Assembly (NCBI GenBank): GCA_951812315.1
Contig: CATOSA010000040.1
Coordinates: 43,082-107,081 of the forward strand
DNA: 64,000 nt
Direction of reading: 5' to 3'
Source: an uncultured Burkholderiales bacterium
GTDB taxonomy: Bacteria > Pseudomonadota > Gammaproteobacteria > Burkholderiales > Eutrophovitaceae
The position numbers and the translations under genes were made by a program. Numbering within the stretch: position 1 is the first letter of the stretch; every line of letters starts with the position of its first letter. Below the pieces are notes generated by a model, which saw only the letters and a program-made list of their open reading frames with translations, had not been told where the DNA came from and searched no databases. This document shows positions 7,971-16,506 of this stretch, piece by piece.

Positions 7971-9602
7971 TCAGGAGAGATCGAAGCCTTCGTAGCCGCC
8001 GCGAACGACTTCTTCGCATTTCTCAATGTACATCGGAAATCCACCGATGTATGGCATGAACACGCGCGGCTTGCCGGGAATGTTGGCACCGACGTACCAG
8101 GAACTGCAGGTCGAGCGCAGGTTGCCACCGGCCACTTCGGTGACATGCTCCACCCACGCGTTCTCTGCGTCGAGTGTCGCTTCAATGCGGCGCCGACCTT
8201 GATTACGCATGTACTCGATGCAATCGGAAATCCACTCGACGTGTTGCTCAATCGATGGAAGCATGTTGGTGAGTACTGACGGGCTGCCAGGGCTGGTGAT
8301 CGTGAACAGATTCGGGAAACCGGCCATCGTCAGGCCGAGATAGGTGCGCGGGCCTTCCTGCCATTTTTCCGAAAGTGCGTTGCCTTCGCCATTGCGAAAG
8401 TCAATACTGTTCAACGCGCTGGTCATCGCGTCGAAGCCCGTCGCGAGCACAATCGCGTCTACTTCGTATTTTTCACCTTTAACACGAATACCTTTGGGTG
8501 TGATCGTTTCAATCGGTTCGTTGCTGACATCGACCAATGTTACGTTGGGGCGGTTGTAGGTTGCGTAATAACCCGTGTCCACGCACAGTCGCTTGCAGCC
8601 GATAACGTTATGGGGGCTCAGTAGCTCCGCAATGGCCGGATCGTGAACGATCTCGCGTATCTTGCTGCGCACGAATTCGGCGGCAGTTTCGTTGGAATCG
8701 GCGTTGAACAACAGGTCGTTAAATGCGCCCATGAATGAAACACCGCCGTGTGCCCAGCGCGCTTCATATTCTTCCTGCCGGCGTCGCTCGTCTACACCTG
8801 CGGCCGACTCATCGTTGAAGTTGAAATTAATACCGGCAAACGTCTGTTTCGCCGTCTGGCGGAAATTCGGGTAATCGCGCTTTATCGCCTCACGTTGATG
8901 CGGATCCAGCGGTGCATTGCGGGCGGGAATTGTGTAGTTCGGCGTACGCTGGTACACGAACAAATGGCTTGCCTGCTCCGCAATAACGGGGATAGCCTGA
9001 ATTGCAGAAGAACCCGTGCCGATGACACCAACACGCTGACCGGTGAAATCCACGCCTTCAGGCGGCCAGTGCCCGGTGTGATACACGGCACCGGTAAACG
9101 AATCGAGACCTTCAAATGTCGGCTTGTTGGCTGACGACAGACAACCCATCGCCGTTACACAGAATGCCGCGGTCACGCGTTCACCCGCTTGCGTAGTCAG
9201 CGTCCAGCGTGCGGTACTTTCGTCAAACGCAGCCTCGGTTACGCGCGCGTCAAAACGGATATCGCGCAACAAATCGTAGCGATCAGCGACATGATTTGCA
9301 TAGCGCAGAATTTCCGGTTGCGTCGCATATTTTTCACTCCAGTCCCACTCCTGCTGGAGTTCGTCTGAAAACTGATACGAGTACTGCATGCTCTCGACAT
9401 CGCAGCGCGCACCGGGATATCGGTTCCAGTACCAGGTACCGCCAACCCCGCTGCCCGCTTCAAGAACCACTACCGAAAAACCGGCCTGCCGCAAGCGATG
9501 CAGCATGTACATTCCCGCAAATCCGGCGCCAATTACGGCAACGTCAAATACGGCAGTTTCTGTGCTCTTTCGAGCGACTTCGTGTGCAAGAGTGTCAGGC
9601 AT
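7971..9602 (-). CDS. flavin-containing (Baeyer-Villiger type) monooxygenase
   Basis: FAD/NADPH-dependent monooxygenase, about 543 aa from the ATG at 9602; the ORF track start at 9629 is a TTG. Motifs in order: FAD Rossmann VIGAGFAGMYMLHRLRQAGF; GGTWYWNRYPGARCDV; the BVMO fingerprint FTGAVYHTGHWP; and the NADPH Rossmann GVIGTGSSAIQAIP. Such enzymes oxidise ketones to esters or lactones using O2 and NADPH, often in steroid or cyclic ketone breakdown. The gene stands alone between the cyclase and a secreted-protein gene. A 96-bp near-copy of its 3' end sits at 2701-2796 as debris, implying a second copy once existed upstream. Confidence 0.93.
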   Translation of the reverse strand: MPDTLAHEVARKSTETAVFDVAVIGAGFAGMYMLHRLRQAGFSVVVLEAGSGVGGTWYWNRYPGARCDVESMQYSYQFSDELQQEWDWSEKYATQPEILRYANHVADRYDLLRDIRFDARVTEAAFDESTARWTLTTQAGERVTAAFCVTAMGCLSSANKPTFEGLDSFTGAVYHTGHWPPEGVDFTGQRVGVIGTGSSAIQAIPVIAEQASHLFVYQRTPNYTIPARNAPLDPHQREAIKRDYPNFRQTAKQTFAGINFNFNDESAAGVDERRRQEEYEARWAHGGVSFMGAFNDLLFNADSNETAAEFVRSKIREIVHDPAIAELLSPHNVIGCKRLCVDTGYYATYNRPNVTLVDVSNEPIETITPKGIRVKGEKYEVDAIVLATGFDAMTSALNSIDFRNGEGNALSEKWQEGPRTYLGLTMAGFPNLFTITSPGSPSVLTNMLPSIEQHVEWISDCIEYMRNQGRRRIEATLDAENAWVEHVTEVAGGNLRSTCSSWYVGANIPGKPRVFMPYIGGFPMYIEKCEEVVRGGYEGFDLS

Positions 9603-9655
9603 GTCTAAGCGTTCCAGCGGGTTTTTCAAGTCGGGACATCAAAGAAAGCGCGGGG

Positions 9656-10177
9656 TTATTCGTTTATTCGGCATCCTTTTGCAGGACTTGCACGGGATTG
9701 CCGGTTTCCCGCTCTTCGAGCGCGATCATTTCCTTTTGACATGAATTCCGCGGCGCAATAGCTGGTCACACTGCAGGACAATACGATCTGCACAGCCTCG
9801 CCATCCCATGAGTCCAGTTCCTGCCTGCGACTGATGCGTTCCGCTTCGCCGTAGGTGGCGACCAACGACCGGCGCAGCCGCTTCTTTTCGTCATTACCGA
9901 AAGTCTGGATGATTCCGGCACTGAACCGGTCCTTGTAAAACCGGTAGGCAATTTTTCGGTAACTGTTTCGGTCTGTTACATTTTTCTCGGAATCGCGGAC
10001 ATAAACCAGAACGTCATTGTCGGTACGAACAAGATTCAGACCGTCTGCATGATCAGCAAACGCAGCGCCCCATTCGATACCGCGAAAGTCTGCCGGTTCA
10101 TTCTTGAAAGCGTCGGCACCAACCGACTGGGCAATTATTGCCCCAAAAGCAATTGACAGTACGCAAAGATACTTCAT
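9656..10177 (-). CDS. exported hypothetical protein, apparent 3' frameshift
   Basis: Unrecognised protein of about 165-173 aa with a signal peptide (MKYLCVLSIAFGAIIAQSVGADA). The mature part is charged (RGIEWGAAFADHADGLNLV...) and I recognise no family. The end of the annotated frame (SKGNDRARRAGNRQ...) is unlike the rest. Removing one A from the AAAA run at 9734-9737 (plus-strand tttt) gives SKEMIALEERETGNPVQVLQK and a stop at 9664-9666, which reads as natural protein. A one-base insertion, real or a sequencing error, is therefore likely. Monocistronic on the minus strand. Confidence 0.6.
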   Translation of the reverse strand: MKYLCVLSIAFGAIIAQSVGADAFKNEPADFRGIEWGAAFADHADGLNLVRTDNDVLVYVRDSEKNVTDRNSYRKIAYRFYKDRFSAGIIQTFGNDEKKRLRRSLVATYGEAERISRRQELDSWDGEAVQIVLSCSVTSYCAAEFMSKGNDRARRAGNRQSRASPAKGCRINE

Positions 10178-10236
10178 CCGATTCTGGCTCCTCCCGGTTC
10201 CTATTCTACCGCGTTCAAAAACTACCCCGCTCGCGC

Positions 10237-11308
10237 TCAGGAAACTGGCGCCGCATAAACACGCCGCCAGGTCGCGCCAAGGCTTCTCACTTCAGCACCG
10301 CCCAGCAAGCCCAGTTGCCTGAGCCTGACATGCAATAAAGGGAGATTGTAATGCGGCACTGCAGGATACAGGTGATGCTCGATATGGTAATTCACGTGAT
10401 GGGGAAACAATACAAACCGCAACACCGGCCCGGCAATCGTCGTACGGGCTGCCTGCAGAGCAGATTCATACCCGGCTGGCGCACCATGCTCGCAAATGGC
10501 TCGAACACGTAATATCGCTATATCGCTTGCAGCACGGTAACGGCCGGAACAATCCAGAGGAGCAGGTACATCGCAATACCTTCCCAGCCGAACAATATCG
10601 CGATACAAACAGGCAGCGCCACCTGAACACAAGCCACCAGCCAGCGATCGTTGCGGGCAGCCTGGCGTAGTGCCGGCAAAGTGTCATCCAGTGGTCGCTG
10701 TGCAACGCCGGTGTTCGCGTTCGCGGCGGGCGAGCCAAGAAAGTAGCGATAGGTTTTCCATGCAGTGAGACCGAGCACATCAGCAACGAGTTTGCGCAAC
10801 AAGTAGGCTTTGCCCCGCGGGTATCCACCGTGCAGGGCGATATCCGGATCCTGATCGCCGTACAGATGGTTGCGGTGCAGGCGATGCACGACGCGATACG
10901 AGCACATCGACAGACCCACCGCCGCGGCCAGCAATCGTCCAACGGTATCGTTCACACGTCTGTTCCTGAACAAACGGTAGTGCGCGGCTTCGTGCGCCAA
11001 CACAAACAAGGCTTGCTGCTGTGTGGCGATAATGAGTATTGCAGGAACAAATACCCACAGCGACGACCATTGCCAATCGCTACCGCCCGCCTTGACGAAT
11101 AGTGTTGTCGCGGCCGCAACCGCGACAATAACCAGCACCGTCTGCGCAACTGCGAAGGCTGATCGCCTATTGCTTAGCGCCGTCAACTCGTGCAGTTCTT
11201 CCGCGGGCAGCAAACGCTCAGTCCACGGAGATCGTCACGAAACTGCGCACCGCCTTGAGCAGTACCGTCGCGCTCAGCGGCGGAAAGATTGGAGCCGGAA
11301 GAAGACAT
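10237..11308 (-). pseudogene. fatty acid desaturase, two frameshifts
   Basis: Membrane di-iron fatty-acid desaturase, about 353 aa if repaired. All three histidine boxes are present: HEAAHYRLF, HRLHRNHLYGDQDPD and, in the shifted frame, HHVNYHIEHHLYP. Hydrophobic segments lie between the boxes. The likely start is ATG 11308 (MSSSGSNLSAAERD...). One missing base near 11219-11221 separates this from ERLLPAEELHEL. A second break at 10511-10526 is an imperfect 8-bp tandem duplication (aatatcgc/tatatcgc); deleting one unit restores VLQAILRVRAICEHGAPAGY and joins the third histidine box. As sequenced, the main ORF ends before that box, so the enzyme should be inactive. Confidence 0.85.
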
Positions 11309-11422
11309 TCGGGTGTTTCCGCCGCCGGGACCCGAGAATGGATCGGGCGCACCGAAAACAATTGATCAAAACGCTATTCTGCCCTAGCCACTCCCCGATT
11401 CAAAACAGGTGGAGGTGACAGC

Positions 11423-11485
11423 ATGGCAATTCTTGAACAAATCCTGGCGGGCTCAGGAGTTAGGCACATTAGTCATCGGATTTAG
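11423..11485 (+). other. possible truncated gene start (MAILEQILAGSG...)
   Basis: A good ribosome site (GGTGGAGGTGACAGC) precedes an ATG that opens MAILEQILAGSG, which resembles the start of YidB/DUF937-type proteins. The frame runs only 20 codons before stopping inside the 13-bp tandem repeat at 11470-11495. It may be the stub of a deleted gene, or chance. It converges with the gene ending at 11482. Confidence 0.3.
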
Positions 11486-11495
11486 TCATCGGATT
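11470..11495. repeat. exact 13-bp tandem duplication
   Basis: TAGTCATCGGATT occurs twice in direct succession (11470-11482 and 11483-11495). It covers the stop codon of the minus-strand gene 11482-11886, so the duplication repeats that gene's last codons downstream of its stop without changing the protein. Slippage or microhomology repair is the likely origin, like the 8-bp duplication in the nearby desaturase. Confidence 0.85.
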
Positions 11496-11886
11496 CGATC
11501 ATCAAGTCTGGCCGGCGGGTGTCTGAGCCGATAACCGCCAGCACTTCTTTCCATATCGCCGCTTGATGTTTCGCGGCGAAGTCAGGCGGCACGTTATAGC
11601 CGTCATAGCCCACGCCAAGCTCTTCCTCCATATCGGGCGCTTCGCCCAACATCGCTGCCGCCTTGTATTCCGACACCGCATCTTCAATCAGCAAATGAAG
11701 GGCTTCGCGATGTTCATCCGCAATTGACTGGGCATTACGGACATTCTGAAACACGGTTGCCGTCAAGTACCAATCCTCAATAACATCTTCGGGCGATGGA
11801 AACTCGTTCGCCGCTTCCGCGAACGGCTCGTCAAAGAGAAAACCCAGCACGTCGTCTACGAAATCCAGCTTCTGTTGCATGTCCAT
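11482..11886 (-). CDS. small acidic protein of unknown function, downstream of C13 peptidase
   Basis: 134-aa protein, strongly acidic (runs such as EAPDMEEELGVGYDGYN and a C-terminal MIESDD), with no signal peptide, membrane segment or family I recognise. It starts 12 nt after the stop of the C13 peptidase half-gene on the same strand, so it should be co-transcribed with the MORN/peptidase gene. An acidic soluble partner beside a protease could be an inhibitor, chaperone or substrate, but nothing in the sequence shows which. The 3' end carries a 13-bp tandem duplication. Confidence 0.75.
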   Translation of the reverse strand: MDMQQKLDFVDDVLGFLFDEPFAEAANEFPSPEDVIEDWYLTATVFQNVRNAQSIADEHREALHLLIEDAVSEYKAAAMLGEAPDMEEELGVGYDGYNVPPDFAAKHQAAIWKEVLAVIGSDTRRPDLMIESDD

Positions 11887-11898
11887 AGCAGCTCGCAG

Positions 11899-12663
11899 TC
11901 AGTTGGCAGACTGCGTAATTTGCTTTGTCCACCAGTTATCGAGATATTTCGCAATTGAATCCGAATTCACCATTTGCGGGAGCGAAAATTCCTCAGTGTC
12001 GACCTCCCCGGCGGACTGCTGGTCGGCGAGCTCACGCTCTCTCACCAGTTTCTCGGCTTTCGCGAACGCTTCCTGGAAAGAACTGCTGCCCGGCAACGCG
12101 TCCTTGAAAAATGCGCGGCCAAAATAGGTGAAATCATTCTCGTCGGCACAACCAAACGACCGGCGATCGTGTCTTGCCGCAGTGATAACAAGTGTGCGCG
12201 AGTCTTTTACTGGATCGATAAACCCACCGGCATAGCACGCAGAAACGACGACGACTTTCCAGCGGATTTTCGAATCGCGCAACATCTCACCCAATCGCGA
12301 GGCTTGCAAGCCGGGCAGGCTCATGCTTTGCTGGCCAAGCGCGAACTCGTGATCCTGCGATCCGTGACTGGTGAGATACAGGAACAGGATGTCCTGGTCG
12401 CGATTCATCTTTTGCGAAATCGCCTGCAATGACTCATCAATACTGGTGAGCGTGGCCATGGGCAACGAATCCACTGTAGTTCGGCTGTTGACCAAAGTTA
12501 GCGTGCAACCTTCTGTTCCGAATCGCTGCGAAAATTGATTGCTTACAAACTCGACTTCGCGCCGGAAGACTTCCTGCGAACCGTCACCGCCGACTGCCAG
12601 CATGTACAAATCAATTGTTTCCGGATCTCCTGCCTTCAGCGAACCGATTGCCTCATCCAAGAA
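11899..12663 (-). CDS. C13 (legumain/caspase-like) peptidase domain, 3' half of a split gene
   Basis: The reading frame from LDEAIGSLKAGDPETIDLYML onward matches bacterial C13-family cysteine peptidases: VFRREVEFVSNQFSQRFG, then DQDILFLYLTSHGSQDHEF with the catalytic His, then WKVVVVSACYAGGFIDP with the catalytic Cys, then SFGCADENDFTYFGRAFF. The family normally cleaves after Asn or Asp. No good start codon lies at the beginning of the homology. Instead, dropping one T from CTTCTTGG (plus strand near 12659-12662) makes the frame continuous with the MORN-repeat ORF (LYNQRRLLDEAIGSLKAG). The two ORFs are therefore almost certainly one gene of about 565 codons. Confidence 0.85.
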   Translation of the reverse strand, partial: FLDEAIGSLKAGDPETIDLYMLAVGGDGSQEVFRREVEFVSNQFSQRFGTEGCTLTLVNSRTTVDSLPMATLTSIDESLQAISQKMNRDQDILFLYLTSHGSQDHEFALGQQSMSLPGLQASRLGEMLRDSKIRWKVVVVSACYAGGFIDPVKDSRTLVITAARHDRRSFGCADENDFTYFGRAFFKDALPGSSSFQEAFAKAEKLVRERELADQQSAGEVDTEEFSLPQMVNSDSIAKYLDNWWTKQITQSAN

Positions 12664-13600
12664 GACGGCGCTGATTGTAAAGCGCGATTTCAGCGTTCTC
12701 GGGACCAACAGAATCTTCACGCTGACCTTCCAGCCGGCCAAAGCTCCATACCCCGCTGTCATGGGTGCGACCGTCTTCATCTGGCGTGGCATAGGTGAGC
12801 GTACCTTGCCCCGCATAAAAGCCGTTGGCAAACTCGCCGACATACTCATCACCATTGGCCTGGCGCAACCGTCCATGCCCGGAGTATCGCCATTGGCTGA
12901 ACCCGCCCTTGTAGTAGGTTCCGTCGACTCCGGTATAACTGCCTTCACCTTGCAGTTGCCCGTCTACGAACTGCCCTTCATAAACGTTGCCGGCCGGATC
13001 GCTATAGCGCGCGGCGCCGTGCATGACCCAGTTCCTGAACTCACCCTCGAAACGACCACCACCGTCGAAAGCGTAAGTGCCTGAACCGGTAAATTCGCCC
13101 TTTTCGAACTCGCCCTCGTAAACCTCCCCGCCGCCATCGTCGTACCGGCCATTGCCGTGAAACTGGCCGTGCTTGAATCCCCCTTCGTATATTGCGCCAC
13201 TGGCCATTTCATAGCGGCCGTTGCCATCGAACCGGTCATTCGCAAACATTCCGGTGTACACAGATCCGTCCTGCAATGCGGTCCGGCCGTGGCCGGACAT
13301 ACGTCCATTACGGAATTCGCCTTCGTAAACGTCTCCCCCGGCCCAGATCCCTTTCCCGGAGTACTGGCCATTTACAAAATCGCCCTCGTAACTGTCGCCG
13401 TTGATCCATTCGATACGCCCGCGCCCGTGCAGTTGCCCGTTAACCAGCGGCCCGAAATAGCGGCCACCGTTTACAGTGACCGCGTTTGGCTCTTGTGCGG
13501 CCTTGCCGTCCCCGTACGATAAAACCGGGCACGCAAGAAGAAAACAAAGCGCATTAAGAGAACAAAAGGTTTTTATTCTGAGTGCCATCGTAATTCGCAT
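12653..13600 (-). CDS. exported MORN-repeat protein, 5' half of the split MORN-C13 peptidase gene
   Basis: About 315 aa from the ATG at 13600 (a second in-frame ATG is at 13588). The first residues form a signal sequence (MALRIKTFCSLNALCFLLAC) that could be a lipoprotein signal (LLAC) or an ordinary one cleaved after LSYG. Ten to eleven MORN repeats of 23 residues follow, e.g. DVYEGEFRNGRMSGHGR and VYEGEFEKGEFTGSGTY. MORN arrays form extended beta-hairpin solenoids that bind lipid or protein. The frame ends LYNQRRLLG-stop, exactly where one base removed would join the C13 peptidase. An envelope-anchored protease with a MORN targeting arm is the likely intact product. Confidence 0.85.
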   Translation of the reverse strand: MRITMALRIKTFCSLNALCFLLACPVLSYGDGKAAQEPNAVTVNGGRYFGPLVNGQLHGRGRIEWINGDSYEGDFVNGQYSGKGIWAGGDVYEGEFRNGRMSGHGRTALQDGSVYTGMFANDRFDGNGRYEMASGAIYEGGFKHGQFHGNGRYDDGGGEVYEGEFEKGEFTGSGTYAFDGGGRFEGEFRNWVMHGAARYSDPAGNVYEGQFVDGQLQGEGSYTGVDGTYYKGGFSQWRYSGHGRLRQANGDEYVGEFANGFYAGQGTLTYATPDEDGRTHDSGVWSFGRLEGQREDSVGPENAEIALYNQRRLLG

Positions 13601-13673
13601 TCTGCAGTTTGTAAGAAATGCGGTTGAAGCCCTTCCGACGCAAACTCCGAGCCCGGAATTAGTGTAGCCAGGT

Positions 13674-13841
13674 AGGGCGCAATTAGCGTAGCGCATTGCG
13701 CCGAATGGATACGGCGCAAAAACGCCAGCCTTCGCGACCAAACACCGGCTCCTTTCCGCCACGCCCAATCGAGGGGACATACACAGTCCTTCACCAATCG
13801 CAGCAAAGCCGGTGCAATGCGCTACGCTTATTGCACCCTAC
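13674..13841. repeat. inverted pair of dispersed palindromic repeats (REP/BIME-like)
   Basis: GGGCGCAATTAGCGTAGCGC...ATTGCGCC (13674-13706) and its near reverse complement CGGTGCAATGCGCTACGCTT...ATTGCACCCTAC (13810-13841) flank about 100 bp. The same pair arrangement recurs at 17437-17602 and single copies at 37364, 38806 and 56235. Each unit can form a stem-loop. It lies between two minus-strand genes. Confidence 0.75.
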
Positions 13842-13912
13842 AAAATTTCGTCCAACTCGACGTTCGCCACATTCACTCGAGTGTCCACTCGACAGCTCCG
13901 GGCCGTCCGTCG

Positions 13913-15649
13913 CTAGTCGCCATGTCCGAGCATTTGGCGCCACTTACGCTCGGCCTCATCCCAGGACCCAACGGCTTGCGTGTCAGGCACCCAGGCAAGA
14001 CCCGACTTCGCGTCCGACGAGCGTGCATCGGGCGTTACCACCACGTCGAGCAATGCAGGTCGGTTGGCAAGCGCGCGCTGGATCGCGCCTGCGAGATCTT
14101 CCACCCGCTCCACCCGTTCACCGTGCATGCCAAATGCACGAGCCATCGCCGCATGATCCGAAAACTGCAAACGGGTGCCCACAACTTCGCCATGTGTGTC
14201 GGTCTGGTCGTGTACTTCAATCTGCCACGCACCGTTGTTGGCGACGACAATCAATACAGGCGCGTTGTGACGCACCGCCGTATCGATTTCCATCGCGTTG
14301 AACCCGAAGGCACCATCACCCGTCGCCACAACCACTTGACGGTCCGGTAATGCCAGGCTCGCAGCAACACCGAACGGCGTTCCCACGCCGATGCAGCCAA
14401 GCGAGCCGGGATCGAGGTAAGTGGACGCCGACAAGCCGACCCGCGCAAAACTGAGAAAATCACCACCGTCCGCAATGACTACCGCTTCGTCGTCCAGTTG
14501 TTCCTGAAGCTCGGCGAGCAAACGAAATGGTTGAATACGTCCGTCGCTGCCGGTCGTCGCTGCCTTCATGGAAGCGCGCAGTTTTGCGGCACGCGCCATG
14601 TGTTGTTCGCGAAGCCCCTGCGCCCAACTCCGGTCCACGTTCGATTTGCGCTCTGCTGCGGCGGCGTTGATCGCTGCAAGTGCCTCACGCGGATGCGCAA
14701 ACAGCTCGATCACACCACGACGATTGTCGCGAACCTCCAGCGGCGTATCAGCAATACGAATGAAGCGGGCGTCGCCGAACACTGCCGGAGACCCGTACGC
14801 CAATTGGAAATCCAGACGCCGGCCGATGGTTACGACGACGTCCGCCTGCTCCAGAACCGAACCGCGCATGGCCGCCACCACCGATGGATGCGAGTCATCG
14901 ATCAGACCCTTGCTTTCGCCCGTGTCGAGATAGACGGCGCCAAGTAAATCCAGAAAACGGGCTAGCTCCTTACCCGCGCCCCGGGCACCGCGCCCGCTGA
15001 TTACCAGCGGACGTTTCGCAGACCACAACACCTCGATCGCCTGTTGTACTTGCATGGCATCGGGCATCAATACCGGCGTGGCCTTTGGCCGAAAATGCTC
15101 TTCCAGTTGTAGCACTTTCGGCACGGTCGCTCGCAACGTGTCGGTGGGGAAATCGAGATAGACCGGGCCTGGCTCGCCGCCTTGACCGAAAGCGCGCGCC
15201 ACGGCCTCGTCAAGTTCCTGCAGCACCAGTTCCGGTTCACGTACAGTTCGCGCGTAACGCGTGATCGAACGCACCAGATCGACATGTACAACGTCTTGCA
15301 ACGCACCGCGATTTTCTTGTGGCCGCGGCGGGACGCCGGACAAAACAAGCACCGGCGCGCGTGCGATGTGCGCATTGGCGATGCCGGTTATCGCGTTGGT
15401 TAGACCCGGTCCCCCGGTAACCAGTGCAACGCCGAGTTCGCCGGCAAGTTCACCGTACGCATGTGCCATGTAGACCGCCGCACGTTCGTCGCGAACATCG
15501 ACGATTTCGATGCCTTCGGCATGTGCGCGCATCCACATTGGCATGATGTGCCCACCACATAGCGCAAAGATGCGGGTAACGCCACGTGCCTTGAGAAAGC
15601 GCGCAATGATGCCAGCAGAGGAATCAGCGGTGATTTTTGGTGGCGTCAT
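13913..15649 (-). CDS. thiamine pyrophosphate enzyme, acetolactate synthase-like
   Basis: ThDP-dependent decarboxylase/ligase of the acetohydroxyacid synthase large-subunit superfamily, 578 aa from ATG 15649, which has a CAGGAG site five bases upstream. The N-terminal Pyr domain (FALCGGHIMPMWMRAHAEGI, VTGGPGLTNAITGIANAH), a central Rossmann-like domain, and a C-terminal PP domain with the ThDP motif ATGDGAFGFNAMEIDTAV...NNGAW are all present. No small regulatory subunit is adjacent, so it is more likely a catabolic decarboxylase (oxalyl-CoA, benzoylformate or similar) than the biosynthetic enzyme. The substrate is not predictable here. Confidence 0.9.
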   Translation of the reverse strand: MTPPKITADSSAGIIARFLKARGVTRIFALCGGHIMPMWMRAHAEGIEIVDVRDERAAVYMAHAYGELAGELGVALVTGGPGLTNAITGIANAHIARAPVLVLSGVPPRPQENRGALQDVVHVDLVRSITRYARTVREPELVLQELDEAVARAFGQGGEPGPVYLDFPTDTLRATVPKVLQLEEHFRPKATPVLMPDAMQVQQAIEVLWSAKRPLVISGRGARGAGKELARFLDLLGAVYLDTGESKGLIDDSHPSVVAAMRGSVLEQADVVVTIGRRLDFQLAYGSPAVFGDARFIRIADTPLEVRDNRRGVIELFAHPREALAAINAAAAERKSNVDRSWAQGLREQHMARAAKLRASMKAATTGSDGRIQPFRLLAELQEQLDDEAVVIADGGDFLSFARVGLSASTYLDPGSLGCIGVGTPFGVAASLALPDRQVVVATGDGAFGFNAMEIDTAVRHNAPVLIVVANNGAWQIEVHDQTDTHGEVVGTRLQFSDHAAMARAFGMHGERVERVEDLAGAIQRALANRPALLDVVVTPDARSSDAKSGLAWVPDTQAVGSWDEAERKWRQMLGHGD

Positions 15650-15669
15650 CGGTACTCCTGAGCACAATC

Positions 15670-15708
15670 GTCATCCCGCGCATCCCAAATCGGGACCCGC
15701 GGGACGAC
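15670..15708. repeat. short hairpin repeat (GTCATCCCGCG...CGCGGGACGAC)
   Basis: Eleven-bp arms with one mismatch enclose a second small hairpin (TCCC-aaatc-GGGA). It looks like the common intergenic CGTCATCCCGC type of dispersed palindrome. It lies 20 bp upstream of the TPP-enzyme start. Confidence 0.6.
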
Positions 15709-15883
15709 AAAAAGCTAGATTCTGACCGAAATTTCTGTGCGCGGCACCGGCAAAGAAATGCAACGATGCTGAACACTGACGCAACCACAAACCGCGCGGC
15801 CCGCACAAGGCATTTGAGCAGAGCAGTCCCGCTATCGATTACCCCCTCTGATCACGCAAATATTTGCCGGAAAAAGCTGTTCC

Positions 15884-16390
15884 TCAGCCAAACTCCCGGA
15901 CTGCGCCCATCGAGCGCCGCAACGCGTGCCACACCCGATTGATTGCTTCAGCCACGAAGTGCGCCCGAATACTCTTGGCCAGCGCCAGATGTCGACGAAG
16001 ATCTTCAGTTTCGAACTGCGGTGAGCCACTGCCTGCCGCCAGATTTTCAGAATCATCGCGATCATGGGTACGCAGTGAAACACTTTCGTCAGATGCGGCA
16101 GGTGGCGATGAAACCAAAGAACCAATCGTTGCCGCAGACGCCAGGTCCGACTCAGTGCACTTGTTCATGATCGACGCGCCAACGTTGTTCATGGCGTTGA
16201 GTAACGTCACCCCTGGTCTGTTGATCGCGAACGATTCGCCGGTCTTTACGATATGGTCTTTCAGGTCCCCTTCCTGAGTGATCCAGAGATCGCCCCAGTG
16301 GACGTGAATGCATGCGCCAAGCGCATCCTTCATCTGAAAGTCGTTGTTCGGGTTCAGCCGAACGATTGCGTCGTTGAGATCATTGTTCAT
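15884..16390 (-). CDS. DUF2917-like protein
   Basis: 168 aa, soluble. The N-terminal ~70 residues (FQMKDALGACIHVHWGDLWITQEGDLKDHIVKTGESFAI) match the DUF2917 pattern, a small cupin-like beta fold of unknown role. The C-terminal half is low-complexity and charged (SPPAASDESVSLRTHDRDDSEN). The ATG at 16390 has AAGGAG upstream. It is divergently transcribed from a LysR regulator across a 116-bp gap, so the LysR protein probably controls it. Confidence 0.75.
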   Translation of the reverse strand: MNNDLNDAIVRLNPNNDFQMKDALGACIHVHWGDLWITQEGDLKDHIVKTGESFAINRPGVTLLNAMNNVGASIMNKCTESDLASAATIGSLVSSPPAASDESVSLRTHDRDDSENLAAGSGSPQFETEDLRRHLALAKSIRAHFVAEAINRVWHALRRSMGAVREFG

Positions 16391-16462
16391 AGTGGACTCC
16401 TTGGAATTGCGCTATCATCAACAGCTGATGACCACGGACGATATTGTTGCGCTACCTCCAAT

Positions 16463-16476
16463 TTCGTTCAAACGAA
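16463..16476. promoter_or_regulatory. candidate LysR operator between divergent genes
   Basis: TTCGTTCAAACGAA has perfect 6-bp arms around CA and fits the T-N11-A style of LysR-type boxes. It sits in the 116-bp gap between the DUF2917 gene and the LysR gene, 30 bp before the regulator's ATG. A second small repeat, TCATCA-acagc-TGATGA, is about 40 bp away on the other side. Confidence 0.45.
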
Positions 16477-16506
16477 TGTTTGGCATTCGACGCATGCGCA
16501 AACGGA

